Assembly: GCA_000310025.1 (NCBI GenBank)
Contig: FN649740.1
Location: forward strand, 2,775,020-2,828,110
From: Ectocarpus siliculosus
Taxonomy: Eukaryota; Sar; Phaeophyceae; Ectocarpales; Ectocarpaceae
DNA length: 53,091 nt
Reading direction: 5' to 3'
The translations under genes and the position numbers were made by a program. This document shows positions 1-12,300 of the stretch, piece by piece (position 1 is the stretch's first letter; every line of letters starts with the position of its first letter). Under the pieces are notes generated by a model. That model did not search any database. It worked only from the letters and a program-made list of their open reading frames with translations, and was not told where the DNA came from.

Positions 1-490
1 GAAAAAAAAAACGCAAACAAAAGGGTTTTTTTTCATTTCCACAACAATTTTTGGGTGTTGATCGGTAAAGCGGCCCCCACAACCCCGGATTGAGTGATAC
101 AATTGTTCCAAAACAGAAACAACAAAAACAAAAAAAAAAACTTTTTAAACAAAAATTTTTTGGTGTTCTCCATTAAAGTAATACTTTTAATCCAAAACAC
201 CAAAAAAACCAAAACCAACAACAATTACAACACCCCCCCCCCCAAAAAGGAAAAAACCAAAAAAAAAAACTTCCCCTTAAAAAAAAAAAAAAAAAAAAAA
301 AACACCCTTCATTTTTACGGAAAAGGGGAACCCCCTTCCCCTTTACCTTTTCCCAAAAATCCCAGCCAAACCCCCCCCAGGTTCATAATGAACCAGGAGG
401 GACCACGCCCCAACATTTTCCCCCGCCCCAACTGTGTGGCCATTTTTTCCCACATGAACCCTTTAAAAAAAATAGTGGTTATTGGTTAGG
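1..490. other. low-quality, homopolymer-rich sequence end
   Basis: This stretch consists of runs of A, C, G and T with little normal dinucleotide structure, including A runs of about 20 and C and G runs of about 10. It looks like the degraded end of a sequencing read or contig, not genomic sequence of normal composition. No gene, exon or repeat can be trusted here. If the GT14 gene has a further 3' exon, it would have to lie in this direction. Confidence 0.6.
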
Positions 491-1385
491 GGGGGGGGGG
501 GAGGGCTCAGGAGCAATATGCTGCGGCAGTACATTTCCCTCTATCCAGCATGCCGGCCCCCTCAGAGGAGAAACGAGACAGACGAAAATGAACGCTTTAC
601 AGTAACACACACGGAGAGGGCTTGCTGCGTCGCCGTTCTAGGAACCCTGCACCGTGCCGTTAACGATGCCAAACTTAGGACCACATGACATGCGCGCTCA
701 AAAAGCGCCCCAGGAACTTCATGTCAAGAATCAGCCCATCACCCCCGCCCCCGCCTCCTGGTCCTTTGAAGAACAAACGTCTTGCTTACCTTCATGTACC
801 CATTTCCCCCTTCTCCCAGCTCCAGGTCACCATCAGAACCTGTGACAGATAAAAAATCGCACCAACGCGGAGGCCAAAGGGCAATTGAGATGGAGTGAGG
901 AGGATTCAAGAACAACTTTGTCGCAGTGGGAGGTCCGGCGGGGGGAGGGGCGGCAAAGAGCGAAATTCTTACGGGGGAAAAGAGGGGGGGTGGAGAACAG
1001 ACGAGAGATACACCGGTACCAGAGGAGGGGGGGCGTCCGGTTGCACACCATGGGTTCTGTATGGTTTGAGGGTCTTTGAAGTAACGACGTCAAATAACTT
1101 TACAGCAGTCCAACAGCAATATTAACAGTCGTCGACTCCTTGGTTGCTGTCGGTTTCCCGGCCATTTCCAGAACCCACCGTGAAAATCAAAGCGCACCGT
1201 CAGCGCCTTCGTTTCCTACCATCGCGCCGCGAGCGTTTACCCCCCCTCCCATAAGAGCCTTCGCCTCCAACTCTAGCGCCCACCCCAGGAAGAATTCGCC
1301 AACTAAACATGCAAACCCTTTCGTTGGGCACGTGAAGAACGATCCTGCCCCCCCCACCCCCCCCCCGCGCCCACCAAATACTCAC
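491..1385. other. probable last intron or 3' flank of the GT14 gene
   Basis: I see no exon that I can support. A good donor (GTGAGT, minus strand, 1380-1385) follows the last recognised GT14 exon, so the stretch is either an intron leading to a short final exon, or 3' untranslated sequence if the donor is not used. If the donor is ignored, the frame reads on about 30 low-complexity residues to a stop at about 1303. Confidence 0.4.
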
Positions 1386-4300
1386 TGCAGGGCCCCAGCT
1401 TAAAGATCTGACGAGGGTCCGCGCCGGAGCACTTGACCATCACCGCCTCCGTGTTCGGAGGGCTCCCCGGTTTCTTCGGCGGTGGCGGTCCGACACTCAG
1501 ACACAAGTGCTCGGCCGCCCCCCCGCTCGACGAATGGATGATCGGCGATCGGATGGAGATGTAGTCGAAGGTGGGGCCCTCCCTCCAGGCCTGGCCGCCG
1601 TCGCGGACCATGTCGAGAACGTCGAAGACTTGGGAGTCCTTCGGGTTGAACTTTCTCGCGAACAGCCTTGCACGAAAAAAAAAAAAAAACGAGGATAAGC
1701 TTTACAGAAGAAGATCATGTGGATGTGCGGTCTGTAACACGAAAAGTTCATACCAAAAGGAAAGATGGCGAGAGAAAAACAAAGAACAAAGCAGAACATT
1801 TTACGAAACTGCCGAGTCTCGACGATCAGTCGGACAAACAGAATTTTGAAGGTATAGGGTATTTGATGCGCGTGTATGTGTATGTAGGATCGTCGAAATT
1901 TCGTCTCGGGAGCCCGTAGCCAGCCAGTCACTGGTGACGTACGGATCGGATGCTGTGACTTTGGGTCGAGCTTTCCTCACGCGATCGGGTTGCGTGCGCA
2001 AGGAACCGCGGGAAACGAAGGGCTGAAGGAAAAAGGGGATAGCGAGACGAGAGAGCTGTGCAAGGCAGGGGTTGGGTACAACGACGCCGTTGATATGGAA
2101 CGGCGGATCAACGCAACTTTTGCGAGGCTGAGGTGTCATTGACACTCAAGATAAAACCTGTTCTTTACACCAAACTCCTTTGGGTTGGGTGAACGATCCG
2201 TAGAGGGTTGGTCCGAAGGGGTGGGGTTGGCTTGGTGAAGGCTTGGTACACGCCTTGCGGGTAGGCGACGGTTTCGAACATTTGCGAATGGATAGTGGAT
2301 GATGGATCACCTCGTTGGGCTGTGGAAGATGAAACCGTAGCCCAGAGCACCACGCTCTAAAATCTCGAAGCGACGACATCACCACCGACAGCGGCGACGG
2401 CACCTCCAGCGCAACAGCAACGTCACCATAAGCAATAACACCACACTGCTACCGCCTACACCACCACCGCCATGCCCACGACAAACCAAGCAGCGACAAC
2501 AACGGCGGTATCAACTGACATGGAGCTGTGCTCGAGGACGGAGAGGTAGTCCACCGTCATCGTCGCAGGCGAGCGGCCACAGTGGTCCGGGTTGGGCATG
2601 AGGCACTTGTCCGCTCGCCGATCCTCCCTGTCCAACGTGTGCTCGTACTTGTCGAACTTGAAAACATCCACAAATATAGAATAGGCACATCGACGAGGGG
2701 GACATACCGGGGGAGAGAGGTCAGCGGATTGACGGAGGAGGTATGGGATGGCATCTGCTATAGTCGAGAGTTAGGGCCGCAGGGGTCAGTGGGACAGCAG
2801 GGCGAGGGACCAATCGTGCCAGCCAACGCCCCCAACCACAGCGACAAAAAAACAATCAACACACCAGCCAGCAGCAACAACAACAGACAGATGGGCACCC
2901 CGACGAAGACAAAAACCAAAAGTCTCCTAGATATCAATCTCTCGATCCCCCTCCGCCCAGCTTGTTCCTCTATCGCTCTATCCCCACAAACAAGGAAAGA
3001 GGGCCTCTGCAAAGTCGACTTTCGACATCCATCCTCCCCCCTCCCTTCCACAGCATTGTCTCATACACCGACCCCCCGCCCGCTCAGAGTGTAACACTTT
3101 GTAGTACACAGCCCCTCCCCTTTCATCTTACCTGCACGTGGACGAGGTTGGAGGACACGAGGTTCCCGCAGAAGGGGGAGTTCTTGATCACGGTGGGCAG
3201 GAAGTTCTCGTCCGCGACGACGATGTGCTTGGCGTACTCGCGGTACTTGGGCACCAGACCCGTGTCCTCCATGAGCCACCGGGCGACGGAAGGGGGCATC
3301 GCCAGCCACTGCGACCCGACGTACCTGTGCGTGCAATTTTGTCAAACGTTGGGCTCAATTTTTCCGTCGCATTGTAGCAAATCACGTACAGAAATGATTT
3401 TTCCATCGCGTTGTAGCAATCATGGACAGAAATTACCACAGGAACAATAAGAGGATAGCCTTGCTAACTGTTCATCACGAAATCAAACATGGACAGAAGA
3501 AACATAGGAGAATCTCGCTTTATTGACTATTAATAGCTTTTTATCTCTTCGTTGGATCGCCTGTGACGACACGAAGAAATTACATCCACAGCCATTGCTG
3601 CGGCACGTTCTAGCCTTTCGAGCATCGTCGGTGGAACAAGGAGAGAAGGGAGGGAGGATAAAAAAGAACCACACTCCAGTGTCGAGAGGGAAGAAGGGTT
3701 TCTCCCTTGTAGGCAATATTGGCATTCCTTACCCACTGCCTCTCTTTCGCAGAGTTCGGTTGGACCAAACCGCCAAACCCCGCCAACGAAACGGGATACT
3801 TGGGGAGCTAACTGCCTTCTGAAAAGAGGAGGCAACAACAACAGTAACCACAACGGCAAGCCCGGAGTCTCGCAAAAATCGTATCGTCGTATGGGACGTG
3901 ACTCACGTGTCGAGACCCCTCGGCGACCGATGCGGCCGACAGTACGGAATAACGGCGCGGGGCGGGACCTCTGGGAATTCTGATTGCCGGTAAAAACCGT
4001 ATCGCATGCACATGTGGGATGCCACTCACATGTCGAGGCCCCTCGGGATGAGGTTGCGACCGATGCGGTGGAGGGCCGAGTCGCACTCGACGAAGTAGTG
4101 CCACGTCGTGGACGCCGGCTTGTGCACCGACGGTTTCACCTCCATGAAGATCTTCAGAAAAGAAAAGGATCAGCAACGGACGACAACGTATTTACAGCAA
4201 TAGCAGCAGCAGCAGTAAGCAGCAGCAGCAGTAAGCAGAAGCAGCAGCAGCAGCAGAAGCCAAGGAAAGAGGTAATGAGGTGAAAAGGAACTGTCACATG

Positions 4301-7300
4301 GACGACATGGGCATCGGTCTCCTAAATACGCTGGTGTGCCGCAGCAATACCAGCACCGGTGAAAATAACAGCAACAACCGTATTAGGATGTGCCGTACTC
4401 CCTCTCTGCCTGCTCCCGCTGGTGTGCCTTCTCCGCTGGGAATAAAATATGAGTGTCGCAGCAGACCCAAAAAACCTCGTGCACCTTTTCCCGCCGACGA
4501 TGCGCACGTAGAACACCATGCAACTTCAACAATAAAAGAATAGTGTTCTCACCTCTTCTGTGGACAAAAACTGGACGCAACCTCGTCGGAGACTTCAAAG
4601 CGTGTAAAGAAGGACAACATCTGCAACACAACACCATCACCACCACCACCACCACCACCACCACCAAAACATACAACAACAAGAACAACAAGAACAAGAA
4701 CAACAAGAACAACAATAATAACAAGAACAACAACAACAACAACAACAACATTAATAACAACAACAACAACAACAACAATAACAAGAACAAGAACAACAAC
4801 AACTGTAACACCCGCCAGCAAAAGGTTCAAGGGGCGCGCGCGACCAACTCACCGACTCCGGGTGGTGCGAGGACAGCTTTCCGCGGATGGCGTCGTTTGA
4901 CACGATCGGGTAGGTCGTCCCGCTCAGTATCCACAGCCAGTGGAACGGTATCTCTCTCTCCAGGGCAAGGGACACCGCGTTAAGAGACGCCTGAACCACG
5001 TTGAAACCCCCCCAGGCTACGTCCAGCCTGCGGGCGATCCGATCCGATCCGATCGGTTCGATTTGTTCGAGCGGTTGTGGTGTTCGCACGAAGCAGTGCA
5101 GTTAGCACGCGCGCGCACGCAATGTAGAAGCGGCGGTGGCGGCGGAGACAATGCGGCCATGAGCGCCAGATATTCAGCAAGGCTATCGTGGCGCCGGAAC
5201 CCTACAACATCTCGTGCTACTTTTAGCGCGCCAGGGACGAAATTCGACTTTGAACCACGTGCACAACATCTCGGTTCTAAGGCAGCGGTACCGGGTCAAG
5301 ACCCGTCTTGCTACCAGCTACGCGATTGCATGGGTCTTTCCCACACGCAGATACACACCTCCCCCTCCTCCTGCCACACATACGTAACACACCTCGAACA
5401 GAAGGCGAGAAAGAAAGTAAAAAAAACTGATCGTTCGACCATAACGGAAACACGCGTATGTCTGTACCACATCCATACTGTATGTCGCCTTTCCCACGAA
5501 AACACACAAAACACACACCTTTCGGAGACCGTTTTGGTATTTTATTGCAAAGCTAGAATAGCATTTCGTTGGTCAGACGGTTAACGCGGTCGGTGCCACT
5601 CAATGACGCACATGCACCCACGTTCACAGGGCCACCTCGAGCAGTTTTCCGTTGTAATTTAGTAGATAGCCACACTATATTTAGGGACATCTTCACAATG
5701 GTGGGCCGGTTAGCGCGGTCGATGCAAATAAACAAAACACAAACACGCTTTTTTTATCCCGCTGCAAGACTGGCGGCTTCGTTATTGGTCAGCCGGTTGG
5801 CGCGGTCGACGCAAAGTCAAGAGACACACACATACACACGCACCTGTCCTCCTCCATGATGATGACGTTCGGCCGGTCGATGAAGACCTTCTTGATCTCC
5901 TGCTGCACGTCGTCCGCCTTGGCGTCGATGTGGATCACGAACCACGTACGGTCGCGCCCGGGGGTATCGTCTAGCGCGTCCACAAGCCTTGGCACACATA
6001 CACACAAGATACACACAAGAAGAGAATCAGCCACGGAATGACATTTTTTTCAGCTGAATCATGGCCCCAGATAAGTCTACAAGCGTCAGAAGCGAAGGAC
6101 AGGGAGAGTCACCCAACAGAAGTTATTTCGTTATGTTGGGACTTGGAAGCGAAAATATCATGGAGGCGCGCCTTCCGAAAGACGGGCCGCATTCCCCTGC
6201 TGCACGTACACTCTCGGCGCGGCTTAGGCTGCGCGATCCGGGACTAACGACGTCTGTTTGGTCTTCATCTAGGAGGGAAACACAAGAAAACATGAAAAGT
6301 TGCGTGACCACGGGGGCAACGGCGATGAAACGGACGGAACTATCATAGTCAATATCTCCGATCTGTACATCGCTGCAGCGCGATCATCATCCTTCATATC
6401 ACTGACACCAGAGGCAGCGTCGGCGGCAGATGAGGAGGATAACGGACGATCCCGAGGAAAGCGGCGAGAAAAGTGAGGACGACCCAAGGCATCGCGAGGG
6501 CGACAAGAATCGCTTTTTGGTGGTTGAAACACGGTGGCAGCACAGAAACAAAACTCGAACATGCCAGCACATCGAAAATGGACTATTGTGCACTGGTACA
6601 ACTCGGTCGGTAAACCAGAGCATCGAACCACACCAACAAGTCAATCAAGCAGAGCGTGGAGGAGTTCTTAGGCGCGGGGTTAAGGGACAACACACACACG
6701 ACAGCTCTCACCGAACAATCTGAGCAGGCTCGTCGTGAGCGAGGATAACGTAGACGAGGCGGACCTCCTCCGGATCGATTAGTCCCGTCTCCGGCATGTC
6801 CGGCCGCTTGTTGGGGTCCGCGCACTGCGGCGAGAACTTCTCGCCCTCGAATGGCAAGGATCTCTCCTGTGAGTTAGCAGTTGTGGCGGGAGCACACCAT
6901 GAGCAGCAAGCAGGAGGTAGAAGGAAGCACAGGAGCCACAGGGAGAAGAAAGCAGAGGCGTGGGCAGGAGCAGAGGTTGGGGCATAAGCAACAAAGGGCA
7001 GGTTGCCGTCGCATCAAGGCGGGAGCGCGTACGACATCCGCTGCAGGACAAGTAGGTGTGGATGATGGTGTGGTGGTGATACGGTGCTGCTACACACCTT
7101 CACCATCGACCCAGCACACACACGCACAAATCTCCCCCGCCCCCCGCTATATTTCTTCTTGTGTGCGGTTTGTCTTGCCGCTATCAATACCAAACACTTG
7201 CGCCTTCAAGACAGAACGCAAGCGCCAATGCGTCCCGTTTCTTCGCCCCGGCCCGTCCCATCTCTACATACAAGACGGGTGCCGAGAGGCCCGCCTTCTC

Positions 7301-9373
7301 AGCGATTCTTGGGGGTGATACATGTCACTTTTCCTACACACAACTGGCCGCGTGGACTGCAACAGAGTTCCGAGCTTACTTTTCGTCTGTACAACAAGAA
7401 CAACGGTCATGAGACTTTACTGAGCTCGCTTCGAGGTTTGGTCCAGTCGACGCCTGTCTGGTCGTGCAAAACCTCGAGGTCCTACCGCTCTCCTGAGACG
7501 TGCTTCAAAGTCCACTCAAAGGAGGGCCAAAAATCACACACACACACACACACACCCCTCCCCTTCCCTTCTCGTCCTATCCGCGCGCCTCACCAGGGCC
7601 TGCGCTCCCATGTACCGCTGGTACGCCGTGACTATCTCTTCCCGGCACTCCTCCGTCCTCGCCCCCCTCAGCAGGCTCTCCAGCCGCGCGTGCGTGTGTG
7701 CGGCGATCTTGGTCTCGGCATCGATCTGCGCTTGGCCGGCGGTCATGGAGCCCTCCAGGGTTGCCTGCGCCCCGCGTCGGAAAAAAAAGTGGCGTGTGCT
7801 TGCGTGTTGAGTATATCTAGCTATAAGTAGACCCGTGGCGTTTGATTTCGGGTGGGGCGCCTGCTCGGGTGTGAGTATTTCCCAGAAGAAGTTGACGGGT
7901 TTCCGTGTGCTCAACCGCCCCGGGGTGTGTTTATTGAAGGAAGGGTTGGGGATCAACGTGCGGGTCTTCCGCTGAGCACCGCGACCAGCCGTGTGCAGTA
8001 CCATCTCCGATCGCACCTACGGAAGATGTATTTGAACGACTACTGCTCTGAACCTAGTACACGGCTACCCATGTAGTAGGGGATTGCGGGGGGGGAGGGG
8101 GGGGTACTCATGTAAAAATGAAGTGCCTTAGTCGTTACACCATTGGTTTCGCATGCCTACCATGCCGGGAGTAATTAGAAGGAGTCTACCGCTACAGACC
8201 TCGAAGGACGGGTCGACTCCGTCGTAGTCACGGGCCGGTTTGTTCTTCATGTTTTCGAAGGGCTTCTTCTTTTGCCCTTCGGCGGCAGCCTTCCCGGCGG
8301 GCTCCGCCGCCTGGCTTGAGCAAAACAGTACAAGGCAAAACGTTGAAAAGATGGCGAGGTGAAAGAAGAGAGACAGGGGGGCAAGGGACAGAGACAGGAA
8401 GAGTGGGCGGCAAGGGACAACACAAAGGGGTATCCGACGATTGATATACGTAGTCCAGATGTAGCGCAGAGCGGTGGCTGCGGCAGTGCAGCAAAACAGA
8501 AAGCAAGGCGAGTACCACAGAGGGGTATTTTGTTCGGCAAAAAGAAAAAGGGCAGTGTGTCGTGTCGGGTCGGCCATTCACCGATACTTTGTATGTACCA
8601 GAGGGGGTACTCCGTGAGTACCTGATCCTTTACAGGACACGAAGAAAGCAACTATTAATATGACAAGACAAGAGAAGAGCGGAGAGCGTAAATGTGACGA
8701 CTGGTCAGATTCGTTCTACAGGCGCAGCAGTGTAGCAGTCTGGTTCGCAATCAGTACAAATACCACGTTGCTTGTGGGCAATTTGCCCACATGCTTCAAA
8801 AATTCATTAACCTTCGCAGGCTGAATAAGATACCACGCCCCCCGGGCGGAACTTCACAAAGCCCGACTACTCTGCGGCACAAACAACAGCAGCTACTGCG
8901 CCGAAAACGGTGGCGTTAGAAACGGCTCGTCGAGAGCATTCCCCCCTTTGGTCTTTGGCACTGCCTCGTTTGCACGTTGGCACCCTCTTGCCTCTTGGTC
9001 GCGGAGGAAATCGGGTTGCGGTACGCAGCCCACTGGCGGTAGAACTTGCTTCAGCAGTGCTTTCCCTTGGCTACAAATCTCGCAGTCTATGTACGGTTGC
9101 CTGGTCTCGAAATTCCAAAGCACCACCGCTGCTGTAGTTTTCTTCCGCGTTAGGAACTCCTTTTTTCCCCAGCCTCGTCTCCTCTACACAACCTGCAGCG
9201 CCGCGAAGTTGGCCGCCGGCGTCCTACAACACACATCCAAACAAGAACAAAATGTCTCATAGGCTTGACCCCCTTTACTCTTTTACCTGCTGGCCATCCT
9301 GTGCTAGGACAAGCAGGCTAGGCAGGCACAGCGACAGCAGCAGCCAGACGCACGAAGCCCTCCACACTCCCAT
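1386..9373 (-). CDS. GT14 family (core-2/I-branching, xylosyltransferase-type) glycosyltransferase
   Basis: Type: family 14 glycosyltransferase (Branch domain, PF02485), which adds beta-linked xylose or N-acetylglucosamine to glycans in the secretory pathway. Exons (minus): 9287-9373, 8200-8310, 7594-7764, 6712-6866, 5844-5987, 4853-5027, 4030-4151, 3132-3324, 2520-2656, 1386-1666. All join in phase, giving about 525 residues. Residues 1-24 are a hydrophobic signal peptide or anchor ending LLVLA. Residues 30-120 are a charged stem. The catalytic region starts near residue 160 with the family hallmarks VILAHDEPAQIVR, WFVIHIDAKA, FHWLWILSGTTYPI, GSQWLAMPPSVARWL, ADENFLPTVIKNS and, at about 433, LFARKFNPKDSQVFDVLD. 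The C-terminal ~60 residues contain cysteines. The true stop is not certain, since the last exon may splice on toward position 1. The donor of exon 2 (GTCTGT) is weak. Family is certain; donor sugar and acceptor cannot be read from sequence. Confidence 0.88.
3886..3940 (-). repeat. decayed copy of a GT14 exon/intron boundary
   Basis: Read on the minus strand, this stretch repeats the end of the exon at 4030-4151 plus its donor. Both contain CGCATCGGTCGC, then CGAGGGG and CTCGACA, directly followed by GTGAGT. The intronic copy lacks about 12 bases in the middle and has several substitutions, and it lies about 115 bp downstream in the intron. It is best read as an old tandem duplication that carried a splice donor with it. 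Confidence 0.65.
4195..4262. repeat. (CAG)n microsatellite
   Basis: An interrupted CAG/AGC trinucleotide tract in the GT14 intron 4152-4852. It is not coding. Confidence 0.8.
4630..4803. repeat. compound (CAC)n-(AAC)n microsatellite
   Basis: A run of ACC/CAC units (about 4632-4665) is followed by about 130 bp of AAC units with interruptions (AAG, AAT). It lies in the GT14 intron next to the exon at 4853-5027. The open frames across it are repeat artefacts. Confidence 0.85.
5560..5843 (-). repeat. three units of the donor-linked repeat family (GT14 intron 5)
   Basis: On the minus strand the intron begins at 5843 with GTGCGTGTGTATGTGTGTG, then a short spacer, then a core at about 5783-5813 (GCGTCGACCGCGCCAA, then CGGCTGACCAATAA). 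Two more cores follow at about 5698-5726 and 5568-5598, each preceded in the sense direction by a GT- or T-rich stretch. All three run in the direction of the host gene. The same unit occurs in eIF2 gamma introns at 14805 and 16049, in the cluster at 30761-31025 and at 48232. See findings. Confidence 0.8.
7536..7556. repeat. (CA)n microsatellite
   Basis: A short CA dinucleotide run in the GT14 intron just downstream (minus sense) of the exon 7594-7764. Confidence 0.8.
8099..8170 (+). repeat. SINE-like repeat, family 2, copy A
   Basis: This copy starts with a G run and GTACTCATGT, followed by GTGCCTTAGTCGTTACACCA, TTGGTTTCGCATGCC and a C/G-rich end. It shares GTACTCATGT, CCTTAG and GTTACACCATTG with copies at about 18147-18200 and 18244-18304 (minus) and 21965-22042 (plus). 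The last carries a tRNA-type B box (TTCGAATCC). It sits in the GT14 intron 7765-8199. Confidence 0.55.
9287..9373 (-). CDS. first exon of the GT14 gene: signal peptide or anchor
   Basis: The ATG at 9371-9373 opens a 29-residue exon with a hydrophobic core (WLLLSLCLPSLLVLA) and a small-residue cleavage context (VLAQDG). It ends CAG before donor GTAAAA and joins in phase 0 to the exon at 8200-8310. A GAC..GCAG stretch at 9192-9222 has exon-like borders but breaks the frame, so it was left out. The signal sequence fits a Golgi-lumen or secreted enzyme. Confidence 0.7.
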
Positions 9374-12300
9374 AATGTACGCCGTTCTCCACCGTACGCG
9401 TCTGACGCCCTCTCCTAGGATTGCCGTACGGCCCGCGAAGCGCGAAAGGCAGCTCACAATCACATGGCTACCTCCGCACCGCCCCTGTCCAAAAACGCTT
9501 CGACGCACCACAAAACTTCTTGACAACAGTACATCCGCGGATCCCCCAAGTGGCCCTCTCTTGCTCCGCGTTGCACTACTGCTGTGACAGAGCCGCACGT
9601 AGCCTTCGCAAGCCTACCGAACGCAGTGGAACGGGAAGACCGATAGCTTTGCTGGTTGCCGGGAGCTGGGCTTGAGCGGGAGCATCTGAGCAGGAGTATA
9701 TCGGAAGATCGAGAGCGGTACAAAGGCACACACGAGTCCTTTCCGTCGGAGCACCACACATCATCAGCTTTGGCTTGGTGGGGAAAGGAAGCTCTCGGAG
9801 AGCAACGAGAGAAGACAGGGAGAGACAGAGCGAAAGCACACGCATCATGTCGGAATTCGCCGCAACAGAGGCGAAAGCAGAAAGCCCGCAAGAGGTATGT
9901 CATCACGCCTGTGGCATATTCCGCTAAGATGCGACATGCTGGTCGAACGAGCTCAAACACAAACACAACACGCTCACGCGTGCCTCACCGCAGGCTCTTG
10001 TACCACGCTGTGCTCCTGGAATGCTGCTGGCTGTACCTGGTGCATGCCACCCCCCGTGTTTGCCGGAGTGTAGCTGAGTCTGGGCTTGCTTAAAATGCGC
10101 TTGTGCCGGACCACAGGGGGGTTGCGTTGTTACCTTCTGCGACACTCGCAAGTTTAGCTCGAGATCGGCGCAGCTCTCTCTCTCAACAAATCACACACCA
10201 TGAGAACCGGCCCGAGGGGCTTTGGTTCAGCCTCTCTCCGCGCCCCCTGCCTTGCTCGGGAGCGGCCGCACCTCATCTAATCCGTCTCCCAGCTGTAGCT
10301 AGCCTTTACCTGGTGCCCGCTGGGAATGTTGTGGTATTTGTTACGGCACAAGAAGTAGCAGAGGCTGCTTTTGTTGCCCGAATGACCGCGGCGATGCGTT
10401 GTTGCCCTGTCTACATCATGTGTGCACTTAGGGGTTGCGAGCATCTGCGCCGTGGTTTGCCTCGCGTACTTACATACAGCACACCTTCGGGCTCACGGCC
10501 CAGACCTCTGGAGAATATTCAAACACGCAGCAGAGACCGCGTCTGCCCCAAGGTTCATGCGATGAACGTGCGCCCCCCCCCCCCCGCCCCTCTTGTTGGC
10601 AACAGCAGTGCAATTCGAGGAATCTTTCCTAGTAGCAATAGTGCAACAATCCGTTCCAACTGGCGAGGCTCTGCCGCCGCAGGTAGCAGTCGGTAGCCTC
10701 AACCTCAACTACACGGGGCGCCGCGTGGTGTGGAGTCTTGTAGGATAGAAGCGCGGCTGATGGCAAATGCCGACGCACGGAACGGTTGGTCCACTCGAGA
10801 TCCGAATGAGCAAGAATGCTGCGCTTGGTACAGCAGTAGCAGTCCCCATTGCAAACGTACCGCTGTACGCCGAGAGCCTGTCTCCGGAGATCCAGCTCCG
10901 CATCTTCCAAATACCCAGCCGCCGGCCGCGGCGGCCGCAGCACTTGAGTTTGTATTCATTTTGAAGCGAAGGCCTTGGCCCCGAGCAGTGTGCGCGGTCG
11001 CGAAATGGGAGGGCAAATGGCCGCTATGGGGCTGCCGCACGCAAACCCCCATGTGGGCACCCGTCGAGCGGGATCGTCCAACAACCATGGGATCGTCGGC
11101 CGATGATATTTGACTGCAGTTCTCACTTTTTCAGTTTTATCTGCAATGTACACACGTGGCGCGTGTGGCACGATCCAGCTTTGTAGACTTCCGTTCGTCC
11201 GTAATTTCTCTCTCTGTTTCTCGACCCTCCAGCACCGCGGTGTCAGCCTTTTTGACACGGTGCTGGTTAACGTCGCTTACGCTGTAGATTGCACGCCGAA
11301 AGAGAAAAAGTCGCTGTGCAGGAGATGCGTATTGGCGGGTCGCTGCGCGGGAGGGCCACTCGCCCACTGTGACCTTCACCCCATCCACCCCTGCACTCAT
11401 CCCAACCCCCCCCCCCCCCCGCTGCCGTGTCGACAACCTGAAGTGTAATCTTGGGTGACGGTTGTACAAGCCCGTGGCCCTCTCTTAGATGTTAGTGTGA
11501 GGTATTGGCCAGGAAGATGATTTACGTGACACCTTGAACCAAAGGCCGTGAAACACGCAGAAGGTTGTGCCTTGTCGTTGAAGTCATGGGAGGACAAAGA
11601 TGTGCGGTTTCTTGCGCGCGTGCCCTCCATTTCTGCGAATTATTTTGCGAGTTGCAGGCCCGACTCCTTTGTTAGCTCTTGGTGGGATTTGTTTTCTCTT
11701 TGTTGGCAAGACGCAATCAGGTCTGATTGTTGGTTGTGTGTGGTGACGTTTCTCTCGTTCGCTGTTTTTTGGTCTTGACAGGGAACATGGTGTGCTGTTT
11801 GGCGCTTTTCATGTCCAATCAGAGACAGGGAGACAGATAGACATCATTGCAAGCATACCGACAAAGACAAAACGGAGACACGGAGAGCACGCGGGGGGGG
11901 CTTGATATGCCTGGTCTCTTCACAGCATCCACCGCTTTCTCCAACAGCCACCGCATTTGCTTCCTTGCCGTTGCACGCCCGCGCGGGAACCATACATACT
12001 ACCTTCGTTCCGACTGGAATCTCATGTGAAGTAAAACCGACCCTTTCGTCATTTCTTCTCTGGCTCTGTAGTCTTGGGGCATCTGCTGTGTCTGAACTTT
12101 CTTCTCTCTCTCGCGCGCTTGTGCCTCGCTGCCGTTTTTTTTCTGTCGTGTGCTGTTGTTGTTGTTGGTGCTTTTTCATCAGGCGCCGGCCGCCGCCCCC
12201 GCTCCCGCCCCCGCTCCAGAGTCTCGCAGGGGGCGCCACGATGTAAAGCAGGAGCACCTCGCCGTCCAGGTAGGCGACTCGACAAGAAGACAGAACTGAA

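Noticed and set aside
9192-9222. 31-bp exon between GT14 exons 1 and 2
   Set aside because: It has AG and GT borders, but including it puts the next exon out of frame; direct joining keeps the frame.
10809-10964. Plus frame MSKNAALGTAVAVP.. as the eIF2 gamma first exon
   Set aside because: LSPEI resembles the sequence before G1, but no GT donor follows in a usable position and the frame continues into Arg/Pro repeats.
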